A DNA stretch of 37,735 nucleotides, taken from the IMG/VR virus record IMGVR_UViG_3300044613_001447, positions 1 through 37,735 of that record; one strand, given 5' to 3'. A model generated the notes under the pieces. The model was not told the DNA's origin, made no database searches, and saw only the letters and a list, made by a program, of their open reading frames with translations. This DNA is from a virus. How positions within the stretch are numbered: position 1 is the first letter of the stretch; each line of letters starts with the position of its first letter. This document shows, piece after piece, positions 1 to 7,747 of the stretch. The position numbers and the translations under genes were made by a program.

Positions 1-170
1 AAACAAGGCATTTTACTAGGGTCGGATAGTGTCCCGACAATAGAATTCATGAACTTTATACGTTTGCCCTTGCCAACAATACCCGATAATTGTTGCGTGA
101 ATTGTTCTTTAGTCATGGTTGTAACGGTTGAAACGGTTGACGATACCATGCCTAGACTGATCTTAGCCAT
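1..170 (-). CDS. Partial hypothetical protein, cut by the left window edge
   Basis: The minus strand is open from an ATG at 170-168 to the window edge, 56 codons without a stop. The ATG is preceded by an AGGGGT Shine-Dalgarno-like sequence about 7 nt upstream. The visible protein begins MAKISLGMVSS and includes a lysine/glycine-rich stretch (GIVGKGKRIKF). No family is recognised. The plus-strand frame over the same DNA is much less convincing because it lacks a ribosome binding site. The frame points away from the terminase, as does the gene at 291-629, so both may belong to a leftward operon continuing outside the window. Confidence 0.55.
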   Translation of the reverse strand, partial: MAKISLGMVSSTVSTVTTMTKEQFTQQLSGIVGKGKRIKFMNSIVGTLSDPSKMPC

Positions 171-205
171 TATACTACCCCTATATCATTATCCTATCGA
201 AACTA

Positions 206-233
206 GCATAGTAAGACGTTTACTATACTATGC
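206..233. promoter_or_regulatory. Nested palindrome upstream of the edge gene
   Basis: GCATAGTA (206-213) is repeated as its exact reverse complement TACTATGC (226-233). Inside it lies a second, shorter palindrome, AGTAA/TTACT (210-214 and 220-224). The element sits 36-63 nt upstream of the ATG at 170 on the minus strand, a usual place for an operator. There is no T-run on either side, so it is not an intrinsic terminator. A role as repressor binding site is inferred only from symmetry and position. Confidence 0.35.
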
Positions 234-290
234 CCACATTAGCATTGAAGCCAGCTATCATATTTCAATAGCGTATGGGTTGAAAGATAC

Positions 291-629
291 TCAGTCATTT
301 ATGAAACTATTGATTGCTTGCCTATATCCGTCAGTATCGATTGTAAGTATATCATAGTCAAGATTATGATCAACATGCAGTATGGTAGCTTTATTTGATA
401 TACTGCGCTTTCCAGCAAACCATAGTTTACAAACCGCATAAGAACACCACTCAGTTTCGCACTTTGAACCGTCAAGATACCGCACAACGCAATCGCAACC
501 CCTATTGTTCGCATATTCACGTATTCTAACAAATACTATCGGACTCTTACTATAATGGTATCGCATGATTGAAGCAAGGTTCTTACTCGTCATGGCGTTG
601 AAACCGTCCCGACTCATGATACTCACCAT
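291..629 (-). CDS. Small hypothetical protein of the left region
   Basis: This is a 112-residue protein read leftward. I chose the ATG at 629 because AGGGG lies about 9 nt upstream; a TTG at 653 would add eight residues. It has mixed composition with alternating hydrophobic and charged residues typical of a real globular protein, and four cysteines in its middle (CDC, then CETEWC). No family is recognised. It lies 120 bp upstream of the edge-truncated gene on the same strand. A palindrome at 660-680 lies just upstream of its start. Confidence 0.5.
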   Translation of the reverse strand: MVSIMSRDGFNAMTSKNLASIMRYHYSKSPIVFVRIREYANNRGCDCVVRYLDGSKCETEWCSYAVCKLWFAGKRSISNKATILHVDHNLDYDILTIDTDGYRQAINSFIND

Positions 630-659
630 AATCCATTCCCCTATCTGTTCCAATTGTTG

Positions 660-680
660 CCGGTCAAGATGTTTGACCGG
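660..680. promoter_or_regulatory. Perfect 8-bp inverted repeat, candidate operator
   Basis: CCGGTCAA (660-667) and TTGACCGG (673-680) form a perfect dyad with a 5-nt spacer. It is 31 bp upstream of the ATG at 629 on the minus strand. The minus-strand reading includes TTGACC, which could be a -35 element, but no good -10 follows at 16-18 nt. No T-run follows, so a terminator is unlikely. Operator function is inferred. Confidence 0.35.
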
Positions 681-1110
681 CTTGACACAAATAACCTACT
701 ATAGGTTTCGGTTTCACGCAAGCGATCTTGTCAACAATTCTAAAAAATATTTTTTGGCACTACGCGTAAGACTGGTTTTCTAGTGTTTTTACGTTATTAG
801 ATTATAATAAATACCATTATAGTCTCAAAACCTGGCTGGCGGTTATGCTGTTCGTGCCGATTGAATGAATAACCGGATATTGACAAGCTGACCATACAAT
901 AGGTCGATGATACTAGGTTAAGCGTATAAATAAGTATAACGGTTAGTTGGTTAGGATAGACTGGTTATGATGTTAAGATAAGTGATAGGGTAGGATAACC
1001 GGACTCTTTTATAATAGTATAGCGTGATCATTTTTTTTGTATCGGGTTGATCAAAAAAATTTTTCGCGCCGACTGGTTTCCCGATTCAAGCTTACTGGTT
1101 TCCTTTACCT

Positions 1111-1154
1111 ATTATGTTAGCTTATTGTTTTTATTATGTTAGCTTATTGTTTTC
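1111..1154. repeat. 22-bp tandem direct repeat (two copies)
   Basis: Two adjacent 22-bp units, 1111-1132 and 1133-1154, start ATTATGTTAGCTTATTG and differ only in the last base. Each is AT-rich. They are bracketed by two TTACCTATTA motifs (1105-1114 and 1158-1167), the first overlapping the start of unit one. Confidence 0.8.
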
Positions 1155-1197
1155 TTGTTACCTATTATAATACTACCATAGTTTACCTACCTCAAAA

Positions 1198-1266
1198 GTA
1201 GAATATTATAATTATAATTAATAGGTAGGAAGTAGAATATTAAATAGGTAACTAATAGGTAGGAAG
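1198..1266. repeat. Interleaved direct repeats (TAATAGGTAGGAAG and GTAGAATATTA)
   Basis: The 14-bp TAATAGGTAGGAAG occurs at 1219-1232 and 1253-1266. An 11-bp GTAGAATATTA occurs at 1198-1208 and 1232-1242. The core TAATAGGTA is the reverse complement of the TACCTATTA in the motifs at 1105 and 1158, so the two halves of the region could also pair as inverted repeats. Confidence 0.75.
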
Positions 1267-1375
1267 GAGGAAAACAATAACGAAAACCGCGGATGGGGGG
1301 TTCTCACCTCTCCCTCTCTGACCTATTTTTCATTCATCAAATAATAACAATTAATATTATCTATCACCATCTCTT

Positions 1376-1404
1376 TTGCACTATCTATCTTGGTCTGCTA
1401 TACT
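1376..1404 (+). promoter_or_regulatory. Candidate sigma-70-like promoter for the late operon
   Basis: TTGCAC (1376-1381) and TATACT (1399-1404) are separated by exactly 17 bp. The -10 element matches the consensus at five of six positions; the -35 matches only in its first three. The start would fall near 1411, about 27 nt before the terminase ATG. It is the best promoter-like sequence directly upstream of the structural genes, but it is not strong. Confidence 0.35.
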
Positions 1405-1437
1405 TTCTATTAATCACAGCCTCATCGAGTTCTACCA

Positions 1438-1908
1438 ATGGCAAAGAAACCAAAAGACGTTGCCATCTCTCCTGGACAGTCTGTCTATTCTCTGGTATCA
1501 CGACCTATCTCAACGATTCGTGATTCCGAGATAGTGGATGCTCTCAAGGATTGCAAAGGTCTTATCTATTTGACAGCAATTAAGCTTGGTTGTTCTCATC
1601 CTGATCTCGACCAACGTATCAAGGCTAACGACAACCTCATGTTGATTTGCAAGGGTGAGCGTGGTGGTATTGTTGACAAGGCCGAGGCCAAGTTAGTTGA
1701 GGCGATGGAAGGTGGGGCCAAGTGGGCCATTGAGATGATTCTTAAGACGCTTGGTAAGGAGCGTGGGTATGTTGAGCGTCAAGAGGTTCACAACCTCACC
1801 AAAGTTCAATTGCACATAGTCGAGGAGATAGTGGATCATGGAAGCTTCGACACCACCGCAACCATCGTTGACAACAAAAACAATCAAGCTCCACAAGGTC
1901 CAAAGTGA
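1438..1908 (+). CDS. terS: Terminase small subunit
   Basis: This 156-residue protein should recognise the packaging site on phage DNA and hand it to the large subunit. Residues about 35-62 look like a helix-turn-helix of the kind seen in small terminases: an acidic helix start, CKGLIYLTAIKLGCS, then a second helix ending in DQRIKA. The motif GKERGYVERQEVH near residue 105-117 is typical of these proteins. It is the first gene of the late block and lies directly before the large subunit, which starts 71 nt inside it. The ribosome binding site is weak (CGAG). Assignment is by motif and position. Confidence 0.8.
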   Translation: MAKKPKDVAISPGQSVYSLVSRPISTIRDSEIVDALKDCKGLIYLTAIKLGCSHPDLDQRIKANDNLMLICKGERGGIVDKAEAKLVEAMEGGAKWAIEMILKTLGKERGYVERQEVHNLTKVQLHIVEEIVDHGSFDTTATIVDNKNNQAPQGPK

Positions 1909-3121
1909 ATTCAGACACTCTCCATCTCTTTATCGTGGGTTCGTTGGCGGTCGTGGTAGCGGCAAGTCATATGTTGGCGCATATGATCTTCTATGTCGTG
2001 CGATGTCAGAACGAGGCCGAGGTCGTCTCTACATGGTGGTGGCCCCTACTTACATCATTCTGCAAGATGCTTCAATGAGGACCGTGGTTCAGATCGCAGA
2101 AGACCTTGGTGTCATCAAAGAAAAGTGGAAACAACCGCCTCGCCTGATCTTGACAAACGGTTCTGAAATCATCTTCCGCTCTGGTGACGATCCAGAAAAG
2201 TTGCGTGGCCCCAACCTCTCTGGAGTGTGGCTCGATGAGGCATCTCTAGTGGGCGAAGAAACCTACAACGTCTGCATCGCCTGTCTTCGAGAAGCCGGTC
2301 AAGCAGGATGGCTGTCTGCCACCTTTACGCCCAAAGGCACCTCCCATTGGACCTACGAAGTATTTGCCCGTAACAGGCCCAATACTGCCCTATTCCGCTC
2401 ATCAACCAAAGAGAACCCATTCCTCCCTGGAGAGTTCATCCATGCTCTCCAGACGCAATATTCCGACAAGCAAGCAGCACAAGAGATCTCAGGCGAATTC
2501 GTTGACCAAGAAGGTTGCGAATGGCCCGCGGCGCACTTCACCGGGCACATCTGGTTCGATGAATGGCCCGACAACCGCCAAATCGCACTCAAGTCGATTG
2601 GCCTTGACCCATCCAAGGGGAACGACTCCAAGCACGGTGACTTCTGCGCCATCGTCAAATTGGCACGCACCATCGAAGGCATCATCTACGTCGAAGCCGA
2701 TCTTCAACGCATCGACTCCGAATCTATCGTTTCAAACATTTGCAACGAACAACAACAATTCAACGCTGATGTGGTCGTAGTAGAAACAAATCAATTTCAA
2801 CATTTACTTGCCACACAGATCATTTCAACGTCAAGAAAAAAAGGCATTTCAATGCCTGTTATGTCTGTTTACAATAAAGTTTCAAAGGATGTTCGCATTC
2901 GTCGTCTTGGTCCGAACCTTTCTAACAAGATCTTCAGGTTCAAGGCCAATCACGAAGGTACTCGACTCCTGGTGAATCAATTGCGTGAATTCCCTATGGC
3001 AAAGTACGATGATGGACCGGATGCCTTGGAAATGGCCCTGCGTGGTATGATTTCAATCCACAATGGACGTGTTCAGACTCAAGGCAAAGGTGCGACACCA
3101 ACAAGAGGAATCCGATCATGA
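1838..3121 (+). CDS. terL: Terminase large subunit (packaging ATPase-nuclease)
   Basis: This 427-residue DNA packaging motor translocates DNA into proheads and cuts concatemers. The N-terminal ATPase shows Walker A GGRGSGKS at 37-44, Walker B GVWLDE at 129-134 and the coupling motif TFTPKG at 162-167. The C-terminal RNase H-like nuclease shows acidic residues in the expected order: IGLDPS (D257), VVVVETN (E316) and DDGPDAL (D391/D392/D395). The start at 1838 has GAGGAG 10 nt upstream and makes a 71-nt overlap with the small subunit, longer than usual; a TTG ten codons later would shorten it. It overlaps the portal gene by ATGA. Confidence 0.95.
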   Translation: MEASTPPQPSLTTKTIKLHKVQSEFRHSPSLYRGFVGGRGSGKSYVGAYDLLCRAMSERGRGRLYMVVAPTYIILQDASMRTVVQIAEDLGVIKEKWKQPPRLILTNGSEIIFRSGDDPEKLRGPNLSGVWLDEASLVGEETYNVCIACLREAGQAGWLSATFTPKGTSHWTYEVFARNRPNTALFRSSTKENPFLPGEFIHALQTQYSDKQAAQEISGEFVDQEGCEWPAAHFTGHIWFDEWPDNRQIALKSIGLDPSKGNDSKHGDFCAIVKLARTIEGIIYVEADLQRIDSESIVSNICNEQQQFNADVVVVETNQFQHLLATQIISTSRKKGISMPVMSVYNKVSKDVRIRRLGPNLSNKIFRFKANHEGTRLLVNQLREFPMAKYDDGPDALEMALRGMISIHNGRVQTQGKGATPTRGIRS

Positions 3122-5301
3122 ATCCGTTATCAGCACAATGGTGGCGTTCCCTTCTCCCTGGACAGCCTGCCAAGCCACCGGAAGAACCAAAGCGCAAGAA
3201 GCGTTCTCTCCGTGAAGCCGCCTACAACATGGACTTCAACTTGGGTGGGTATACGGACCTTCTCAGCAGGTTCACAGACGGTGGTGTTTACGCATATCCA
3301 ATCGTTAACGTCAAGGATCGTCTGTACGGCTCGAACTACCCCTTCTGGTACTCAGAGCAGCAGTTGAACCTGATCAGGGCGCAGGCACGCCTTCTTGTAA
3401 CAACCAGCCCCAATGCCCAAGGTCTGCTCAATGGACTGACAAGCTACGTCATCGGCACCGGGTTCGGTTACAGGGTCATGCCGAGGGATGGATATGTAAT
3501 TGAGGACAGTCTCATCCTCAAGGTTCAGAATGTCCTTCGTAAATTCTTCGATGACAACGAATGGGATCTACTCGAACAAGAGATCTTCTTCCGGTCCAGA
3601 GAAGATGGCGAGTGCTTCCTACGCTATTTCCCGCAGCCATCTGGACGGTTGTTGATTCGCACCATCGAGCCTGAACAGATCTACCAACCACCAGGAAGCA
3701 ACTTTGCCGAGTGGTCTTATGGCATAAAAACAGAATTAGAAGACGTTTTCAGCGTCGAAGCCTACAATGTGGATTACGATGCGCCACTAGGCACGGATTC
3801 TGATTCCAACCGGGAAAGCCGAACCGGAGAGATTGTTCCAGCAGCCGACATCGTTCACATCAAGTGCAACGTCAAGAAGTCAATTAAACGTGGTTTGTCT
3901 GACTTCTCCTACGAAACACTCGACACATTCATCACTGCTGGAAAGCTTCGCAAGAACATGGGCGAAGGTGCCTCAGTCCAATCGGCAATTGCTGCTATTC
4001 GACAGCACGATACCGCCACTCAAGAACAAGTCGAGGATTTTGTCACTGACAATATCGACTATTCAGCCTACACTGGGATTCCACTGCGTGAGACAGGATT
4101 CCAACGAATCGAGCCTGGTTCATTTCTGGATATTCCGAAAGGGATGAATTACGTTCAACCACCGGGTTCTGAGAACTATGAATCTCACCTGGCAATCTTC
4201 CAGTCGCTAATGCGTTCGGCAGGAAACCGCCACAATGCCCCCGAATGGCTTTCTTCGAGCGATGTGTCCAATGCCAACTATGCATCGAGTTTGACGGCTG
4301 AAAGCCCATTTCTGAAGAACTGTATGCGGTTGCAGGCGATTTACAAGCGCCACTTCGGCAAGATTGTCCGTGAAGCTATCCTGACCGCTGCCGAGGCAGG
4401 GATGCTTCCTATGGGCATTGTGGATGCCATCGATGTCATTGTGACACCACCAAACGTGGAAGCCCGTGACAGAATCGCTGAATCCACGGCAAACCGCACC
4501 TATTACGAAATGAAGATCAAGAGCAGCCAAACCATTACCCAAGAGCTTGGCCTTGATTCGGAACAAGAGCGGCGCAACATGGAGCTTGAGAAAGACCAAG
4601 AAGACAAGCTCAACGCATCCGATGTTATGGGCGGTGATATGGCTCAGATCTCTGATCAGGCTCTCAATGGACTTCAAATTGAGAACCTAGTGGGCATTGT
4701 TACCCGCGTCGCTGCTGGACAGTTGACCGTGGAAGTGGGCCGTGCGGTGGCTCAAGCCGCCTTCCCATTGATGAATGTGGCACAGATTGCTGACATCTTC
4801 CCTGATAGCCTTTACCGCAGCGCAAAGGCCGCACCAGCAATGACTGGCGAACCCAAGGCTGTCACAGACCTGCCATCTGTTGGACAGTCCAAGGCGGAAC
4901 CAACGCTCCCAGAAGAGCCACCAGAACCAGAAGATCCAGAAGGCGTTGCAGAATCGATTACGGAAGGCGAAGGTAAATACTCGCACATAAGCTTCAAACC
5001 GCCATCAGGAGCGGTTAAAGCCGCCAAGAAGGGCTTAGAATTGCGAAGAGAACATGGTCGTGGTGGAACGTCTGTGGGAATTGCCAGGGCGAGAGATATC
5101 GCAGGCGGCAAAGAAATGAGTCCTTCCACAGTCAAAAGAATGTTTTCATTCTTCTCCAGGCATGAGGTCGATAAGAAGGGCGAAGGCTGGGGCGAAGACT
5201 CGAACGGCTACATCGCATGGCTCTTGTGGGGTGGCGATGCAGGCTTCTCATGGTCTAGGAAGGTCAGGAACCAAATGATTGCGGCAGACAAAAAGAAATG
5301 A
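3118..5301 (+). CDS. Portal protein with an extra C-terminal domain
   Basis: This protein forms the ring at the head vertex through which DNA enters and to which the neck attaches. At 727 residues it is longer than common HK97/lambda-type portals. Residues about 30-530 have the portal character: an early aromatic-rich region, the long middle region with RIEPGSFLDIPKG, and the segment NYASSLTAESPF before a long helix. A linker rich in Pro and Glu (about 575-620) leads to a separate domain at 621-727 containing FKPPSGAVKAA, EHGRGG and WGGDAGFSW. I know that domain from several phage head proteins, without an assigned function. It follows the large terminase with a 4-nt overlap and overlaps the MuF-like gene by 4 nt. 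Confidence 0.9.
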   Translation: MNPLSAQWWRSLLPGQPAKPPEEPKRKKRSLREAAYNMDFNLGGYTDLLSRFTDGGVYAYPIVNVKDRLYGSNYPFWYSEQQLNLIRAQARLLVTTSPNAQGLLNGLTSYVIGTGFGYRVMPRDGYVIEDSLILKVQNVLRKFFDDNEWDLLEQEIFFRSREDGECFLRYFPQPSGRLLIRTIEPEQIYQPPGSNFAEWSYGIKTELEDVFSVEAYNVDYDAPLGTDSDSNRESRTGEIVPAADIVHIKCNVKKSIKRGLSDFSYETLDTFITAGKLRKNMGEGASVQSAIAAIRQHDTATQEQVEDFVTDNIDYSAYTGIPLRETGFQRIEPGSFLDIPKGMNYVQPPGSENYESHLAIFQSLMRSAGNRHNAPEWLSSSDVSNANYASSLTAESPFLKNCMRLQAIYKRHFGKIVREAILTAAEAGMLPMGIVDAIDVIVTPPNVEARDRIAESTANRTYYEMKIKSSQTITQELGLDSEQERRNMELEKDQEDKLNASDVMGGDMAQISDQALNGLQIENLVGIVTRVAAGQLTVEVGRAVAQAAFPLMNVAQIADIFPDSLYRSAKAAPAMTGEPKAVTDLPSVGQSKAEPTLPEEPPEPEDPEGVAESITEGEGKYSHISFKPPSGAVKAAKKGLELRREHGRGGTSVGIARARDIAGGKEMSPSTVKRMFSFFSRHEVDKKGEGWGEDSNGYIAWLLWGGDAGFSWSRKVRNQMIAADKKK

Positions 5302-6350
5302 TTGATGCCCCGCTATTTATTGCCAACACGGAAACCACCTTGAGATCCATCGCGTTTGCGACCAAGGTGGTCAGAACCATCGATAGGAAGCACAAGGAAG
5401 CACTCCTATCCTTGGACCGCAACAAGTTCGGATCGAACTTTGAATACGAAACCATGTCGGTTTTCGCTGCCATCATGCGCTTGGTCAGCCATGACGCTCC
5501 AGCATTGATCAAAAAACACTACAACGAAATTACAGAGATCATTTCGGACAAAATTGAACACACGGTGATGGAAGCAAGGTCGAAGATTGCCACCACGGTG
5601 TTTCCCGACTTATCCGCACAACAAGTGTCTCTTATTGTGGCTAATCAGCAGATTCCGCAAAAGATTTACAACGCATTGAAGAGGGGCGGGTCTTCACCGA
5701 GGCAAATTGCCAGCATGATTGCCATCATGGGCAATCCAGCGGAGCGGCGTAGGCTTCTGGATGATTACTTTAGAAGGCTCAGAAATGCCGCCTACACGTC
5801 CGTTCGTACGGGAATGGCCTCAATGGCTGGACAAGTCAATCGAGAGGTCTACGACTCAATTCCTGCGGATGTGATCGGGTTTCAGGTTCTAGGCATACTT
5901 GACAATCGCATCAGGCCTGCACACAGGGCGAGACATGGCACCATCTACTACAAAGTGCCCGGCGTGGACCGACCAGGGTTTGAGCAAATGCCAAACCCGC
6001 CACTCGAGGCCGATGGCAGCTATGCTTTCAATTGCCGATGTTCTTTAATTCCAGTCTTTAAAGGCGATGACACAAAAGCCAGGGATATCCGTGGAAGAAT
6101 AATTCCAAACGCCAAAGTCTTTTCTGTGTGGTTCGATAGGCAGACAGAGGCGGCGAAAATTGCAATTGTTGGGAAAAAACGCTACATGGCAGCGGTAAGC
6201 CGCAAAGGTGGCGGATCGCCCAACTGGATTGAGTTCTTGGACAGCAAAACCGGAATACTCATGACAGATAAAGAAATAGAAAATGAGACAAGGACAAAAA
6301 GAAAAAATAGAATAGCAAGACTTTACTCAAAAATTTCTATGAACTCTTGA
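5298..6350 (+). CDS. MuF-like minor head protein (head morphogenesis)
   Basis: This 350-residue protein belongs to the Mu gpF / SPP1 gp7 group, which associates with the portal and is packaged in the head. Residues about 160-255 carry the signature: a helical start (RRLRNAAYTSVRTG), then VLGILDNRIRPAHRARHG (198-215) and FNCRCSLIPV (244-253). The N-terminal 150 residues are helical, and the C-terminal ~95 residues are basic without a known domain. It overlaps the portal stop by ATGA, so translation is probably coupled. Confidence 0.88.
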   Translation: MIDAPLFIANTETTLRSIAFATKVVRTIDRKHKEALLSLDRNKFGSNFEYETMSVFAAIMRLVSHDAPALIKKHYNEITEIISDKIEHTVMEARSKIATTVFPDLSAQQVSLIVANQQIPQKIYNALKRGGSSPRQIASMIAIMGNPAERRRLLDDYFRRLRNAAYTSVRTGMASMAGQVNREVYDSIPADVIGFQVLGILDNRIRPAHRARHGTIYYKVPGVDRPGFEQMPNPPLEADGSYAFNCRCSLIPVFKGDDTKARDIRGRIIPNAKVFSVWFDRQTEAAKIAIVGKKRYMAAVSRKGGGSPNWIEFLDSKTGILMTDKEIENETRTKRKNRIARLYSKISMNS

Positions 6351-6374
6351 CATGGGGTTACAAGTTGATAGCAT
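6347..6374 (+). promoter_or_regulatory. Candidate promoter directly before the protease gene
   Basis: A perfect TTGACA (6347-6352, overlapping the upstream stop codon) is followed 16 bp later by TAGCAT (6369-6374, four of six matches). The expected transcription start, about 7 nt after the -10, falls at about 6381, which is the A of the protease ATG. That ATG has no recognisable Shine-Dalgarno sequence. The combination suggests an internal promoter giving a leaderless message, but the -10 is imperfect. Confidence 0.35.
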
Positions 6375-6380
6375 CTCAGT

Positions 6381-7736
6381 ATGAAGACCATTCTTCTTGA
6401 AGAAATCCGTGACTACACATCGCTCGGCAATCTGAAGGTTGACCGGGTAGGTGCTATTGTCCACAACGTCAAGATTATCGGTTTTCAGTCGGCCAACGAC
6501 CGTGAGTACACGCCTGAAGCACTGCGACAGGCGATCCCGATGTACGAAGGGGTCAATGTTAACATTGATCACCCTGATGGCGGTCCAGATGAGCAGAGGT
6601 CAGCCTGGGATCGAATTGGCTTCCTGAAGAACGTCAAGTTCGTGGAAGGCAAAGGTCTTTACGGCGACTTGCATCTCCTACCCTCGCATCCATTCACCGA
6701 ACGAATACTGGAAGCGGCGGAAAAGATGCCACAAATTTATGGTCTGTCGCACAACGCCAAAGGCGAAGGCTTTGAAGACAAGAAGACGAAGAAATTCGTT
6801 GTCAACAAGGTAGCCGAGGTGAGGCATGTCGATCTCGTCGCAGACCCGGCAACAACGCACTCGCTGGCAGAATCGAAAGAAGCAGAGGTGCCTGCCGAAC
6901 AAGAAGCTGAAGAAGGAGCGTATACAAGAGTGGGCTATAAGAGCCGGAAACGTGGCGTAGGTGCCAAGCGTGGGTATACGAAAACAAAATCAAAGCTTTA
7001 TGTGAGCCATGAGTCGCAAGAATCAGACGGCGAGAAGAGCAAGTCAAGCGATGGAGAATATGACAAGCTCCATGCTAGAATCATTGATGTGCTGAAGCAT
7101 GATGGCGTACCCGATCATCAAAAAGCAGATCAGATAGTAAGTTTGGTCACTAATAAGTCATCCAAGAAAGAAGAGGGACGTGACATGGCTAAGGACGAAA
7201 CAAAGATAAGCAAGGATGATGACACCGAGGAAGCTGTCTCTAGAGACGATGACAAAGATATTAGAACTGATGAGCCATCGGATTCTGACACCGAAGAGTC
7301 AGAAGGTTCAGAAGAATGCCCCAAGTGCGGACGCAAGATGGAATCTTGCTGTGGGGAAGAAAAAGACGAAGAAGACGCTGAAGAATCTGAAGACGGCAAA
7401 GCAGACGAGAAAGACGACGAAGAAGAACCCGTCTCAAAGAAGAAGATGGAAAAAAAGAAAATGAAAGAGAAGTACTCTTCTAAAGAGTCAAAGGATTCAC
7501 GCAAAGCTATTGACGATGTCAAAGAACTTTGTGAATCACACAAGCTAACGGCAGACGATTCGTTGATCAAGGATCTTGCTGCTGTTCCAGTAAGCGTAGC
7601 TGAAGGCCTGATCAAGCGCCTGGCAAATGCTGAACGTCTTCTGAAGCCAAAGAGCGCCGTTAAGGCCAAGGAAGCACAGAAGTCTGAAATTGACATGCTT
7701 GAAGGCAAGCAGTTGTTTTCTTGGCTTAGAAACTAA
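6381..7736 (+). CDS. Prohead protease fused to a scaffold domain
   Basis: This 451-residue protein probably directs capsid assembly and then cleaves head proteins. The N-terminal ~165 residues have the prohead protease pattern: a beta-rich start, NIDHPDGG with candidate catalytic H64, IYGLSHNAKGEG with candidate serine S123, and HVDLVADPATT (149-158). A short basic stretch (about 180-205) and a very long acidic/lysine-rich low-complexity region (about 210-365) follow, ending in a helical segment; this is typical of an internal scaffold. CPKCGRKMESCC near 312-324 is an unusual cysteine cluster in the acidic part. An internal in-frame ATG at 7185 may yield free scaffold. Usual neighbours are present: MuF before, decoration and capsid after. 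Confidence 0.85.
   Translation: MKTILLEEIRDYTSLGNLKVDRVGAIVHNVKIIGFQSANDREYTPEALRQAIPMYEGVNVNIDHPDGGPDEQRSAWDRIGFLKNVKFVEGKGLYGDLHLLPSHPFTERILEAAEKMPQIYGLSHNAKGEGFEDKKTKKFVVNKVAEVRHVDLVADPATTHSLAESKEAEVPAEQEAEEGAYTRVGYKSRKRGVGAKRGYTKTKSKLYVSHESQESDGEKSKSSDGEYDKLHARIIDVLKHDGVPDHQKADQIVSLVTNKSSKKEEGRDMAKDETKISKDDDTEEAVSRDDDKDIRTDEPSDSDTEESEGSEECPKCGRKMESCCGEEKDEEDAEESEDGKADEKDDEEEPVSKKKMEKKKMKEKYSSKESKDSRKAIDDVKELCESHKLTADDSLIKDLAAVPVSVAEGLIKRLANAERLLKPKSAVKAKEAQKSEIDMLEGKQLFSWLRN
7185..7736 (+). CDS. Possible nested scaffold protein from an internal start
   Basis: Codon 269 of the protease-scaffold gene is an ATG (7185) preceded by AGAGGG with about 7 nt spacing, a much better ribosome binding site than that of the full gene. 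It would give a 183-residue acidic, coiled protein lacking the protease domain. Lambda C/Nu3 and relatives use just this nested arrangement. The existence of a separate product is inferred. Confidence 0.4.
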   Translation: MAKDETKISKDDDTEEAVSRDDDKDIRTDEPSDSDTEESEGSEECPKCGRKMESCCGEEKDEEDAEESEDGKADEKDDEEEPVSKKKMEKKKMKEKYSSKESKDSRKAIDDVKELCESHKLTADDSLIKDLAAVPVSVAEGLIKRLANAERLLKPKSAVKAKEAQKSEIDMLEGKQLFSWLRN

Positions 7737-7747
7737 GGAGTTTAACA

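Larger units (their letters stand above)
630..1437. other. AT-rich repeat-dense intergenic region before the terminase
   Basis: About 800 bp carry no convincing gene on either strand. Visible structure: a 14-bp AT palindrome at 742-755 (AAAAAATATTTTTT); ACTGGTT repeats at 771, 960, 1072 and 1094, three of them ACTGGTTTYC; a tandem 22-bp repeat at 1111-1154; and copies of TAATAGGTA or its complement at 1105, 1158, 1219 and 1253, with a near copy at 1242. Repeat density, AT richness and a position between leftward and rightward genes suit an iteron-type origin, a terminase recognition site or a phage control region. I cannot tell which from sequence alone. Confidence 0.5.

Noticed and set aside
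49-357. A 102-codon plus-strand frame at the left end
   Set aside because: No ribosome binding site; the minus-strand frame open to the window edge has one and overlaps it.
565-783. A 72-codon plus-strand frame in the left region
   Set aside because: Runs antisense into the gene at 291-629, contains the dyad at 660-680 and has an unlikely composition.
880-916. TTGACA at 880-885 as a promoter
   Set aside because: No acceptable -10 element at 15-19 bp; TACAAT and TACTAG are at wrong distances.
7130-7708. A 192-codon serine-rich antisense frame opposite the scaffold region
   Set aside because: It is the complement of GAA/GAC/AAG-rich scaffold coding; the Ser/Phe-rich composition is an artefact of that bias.
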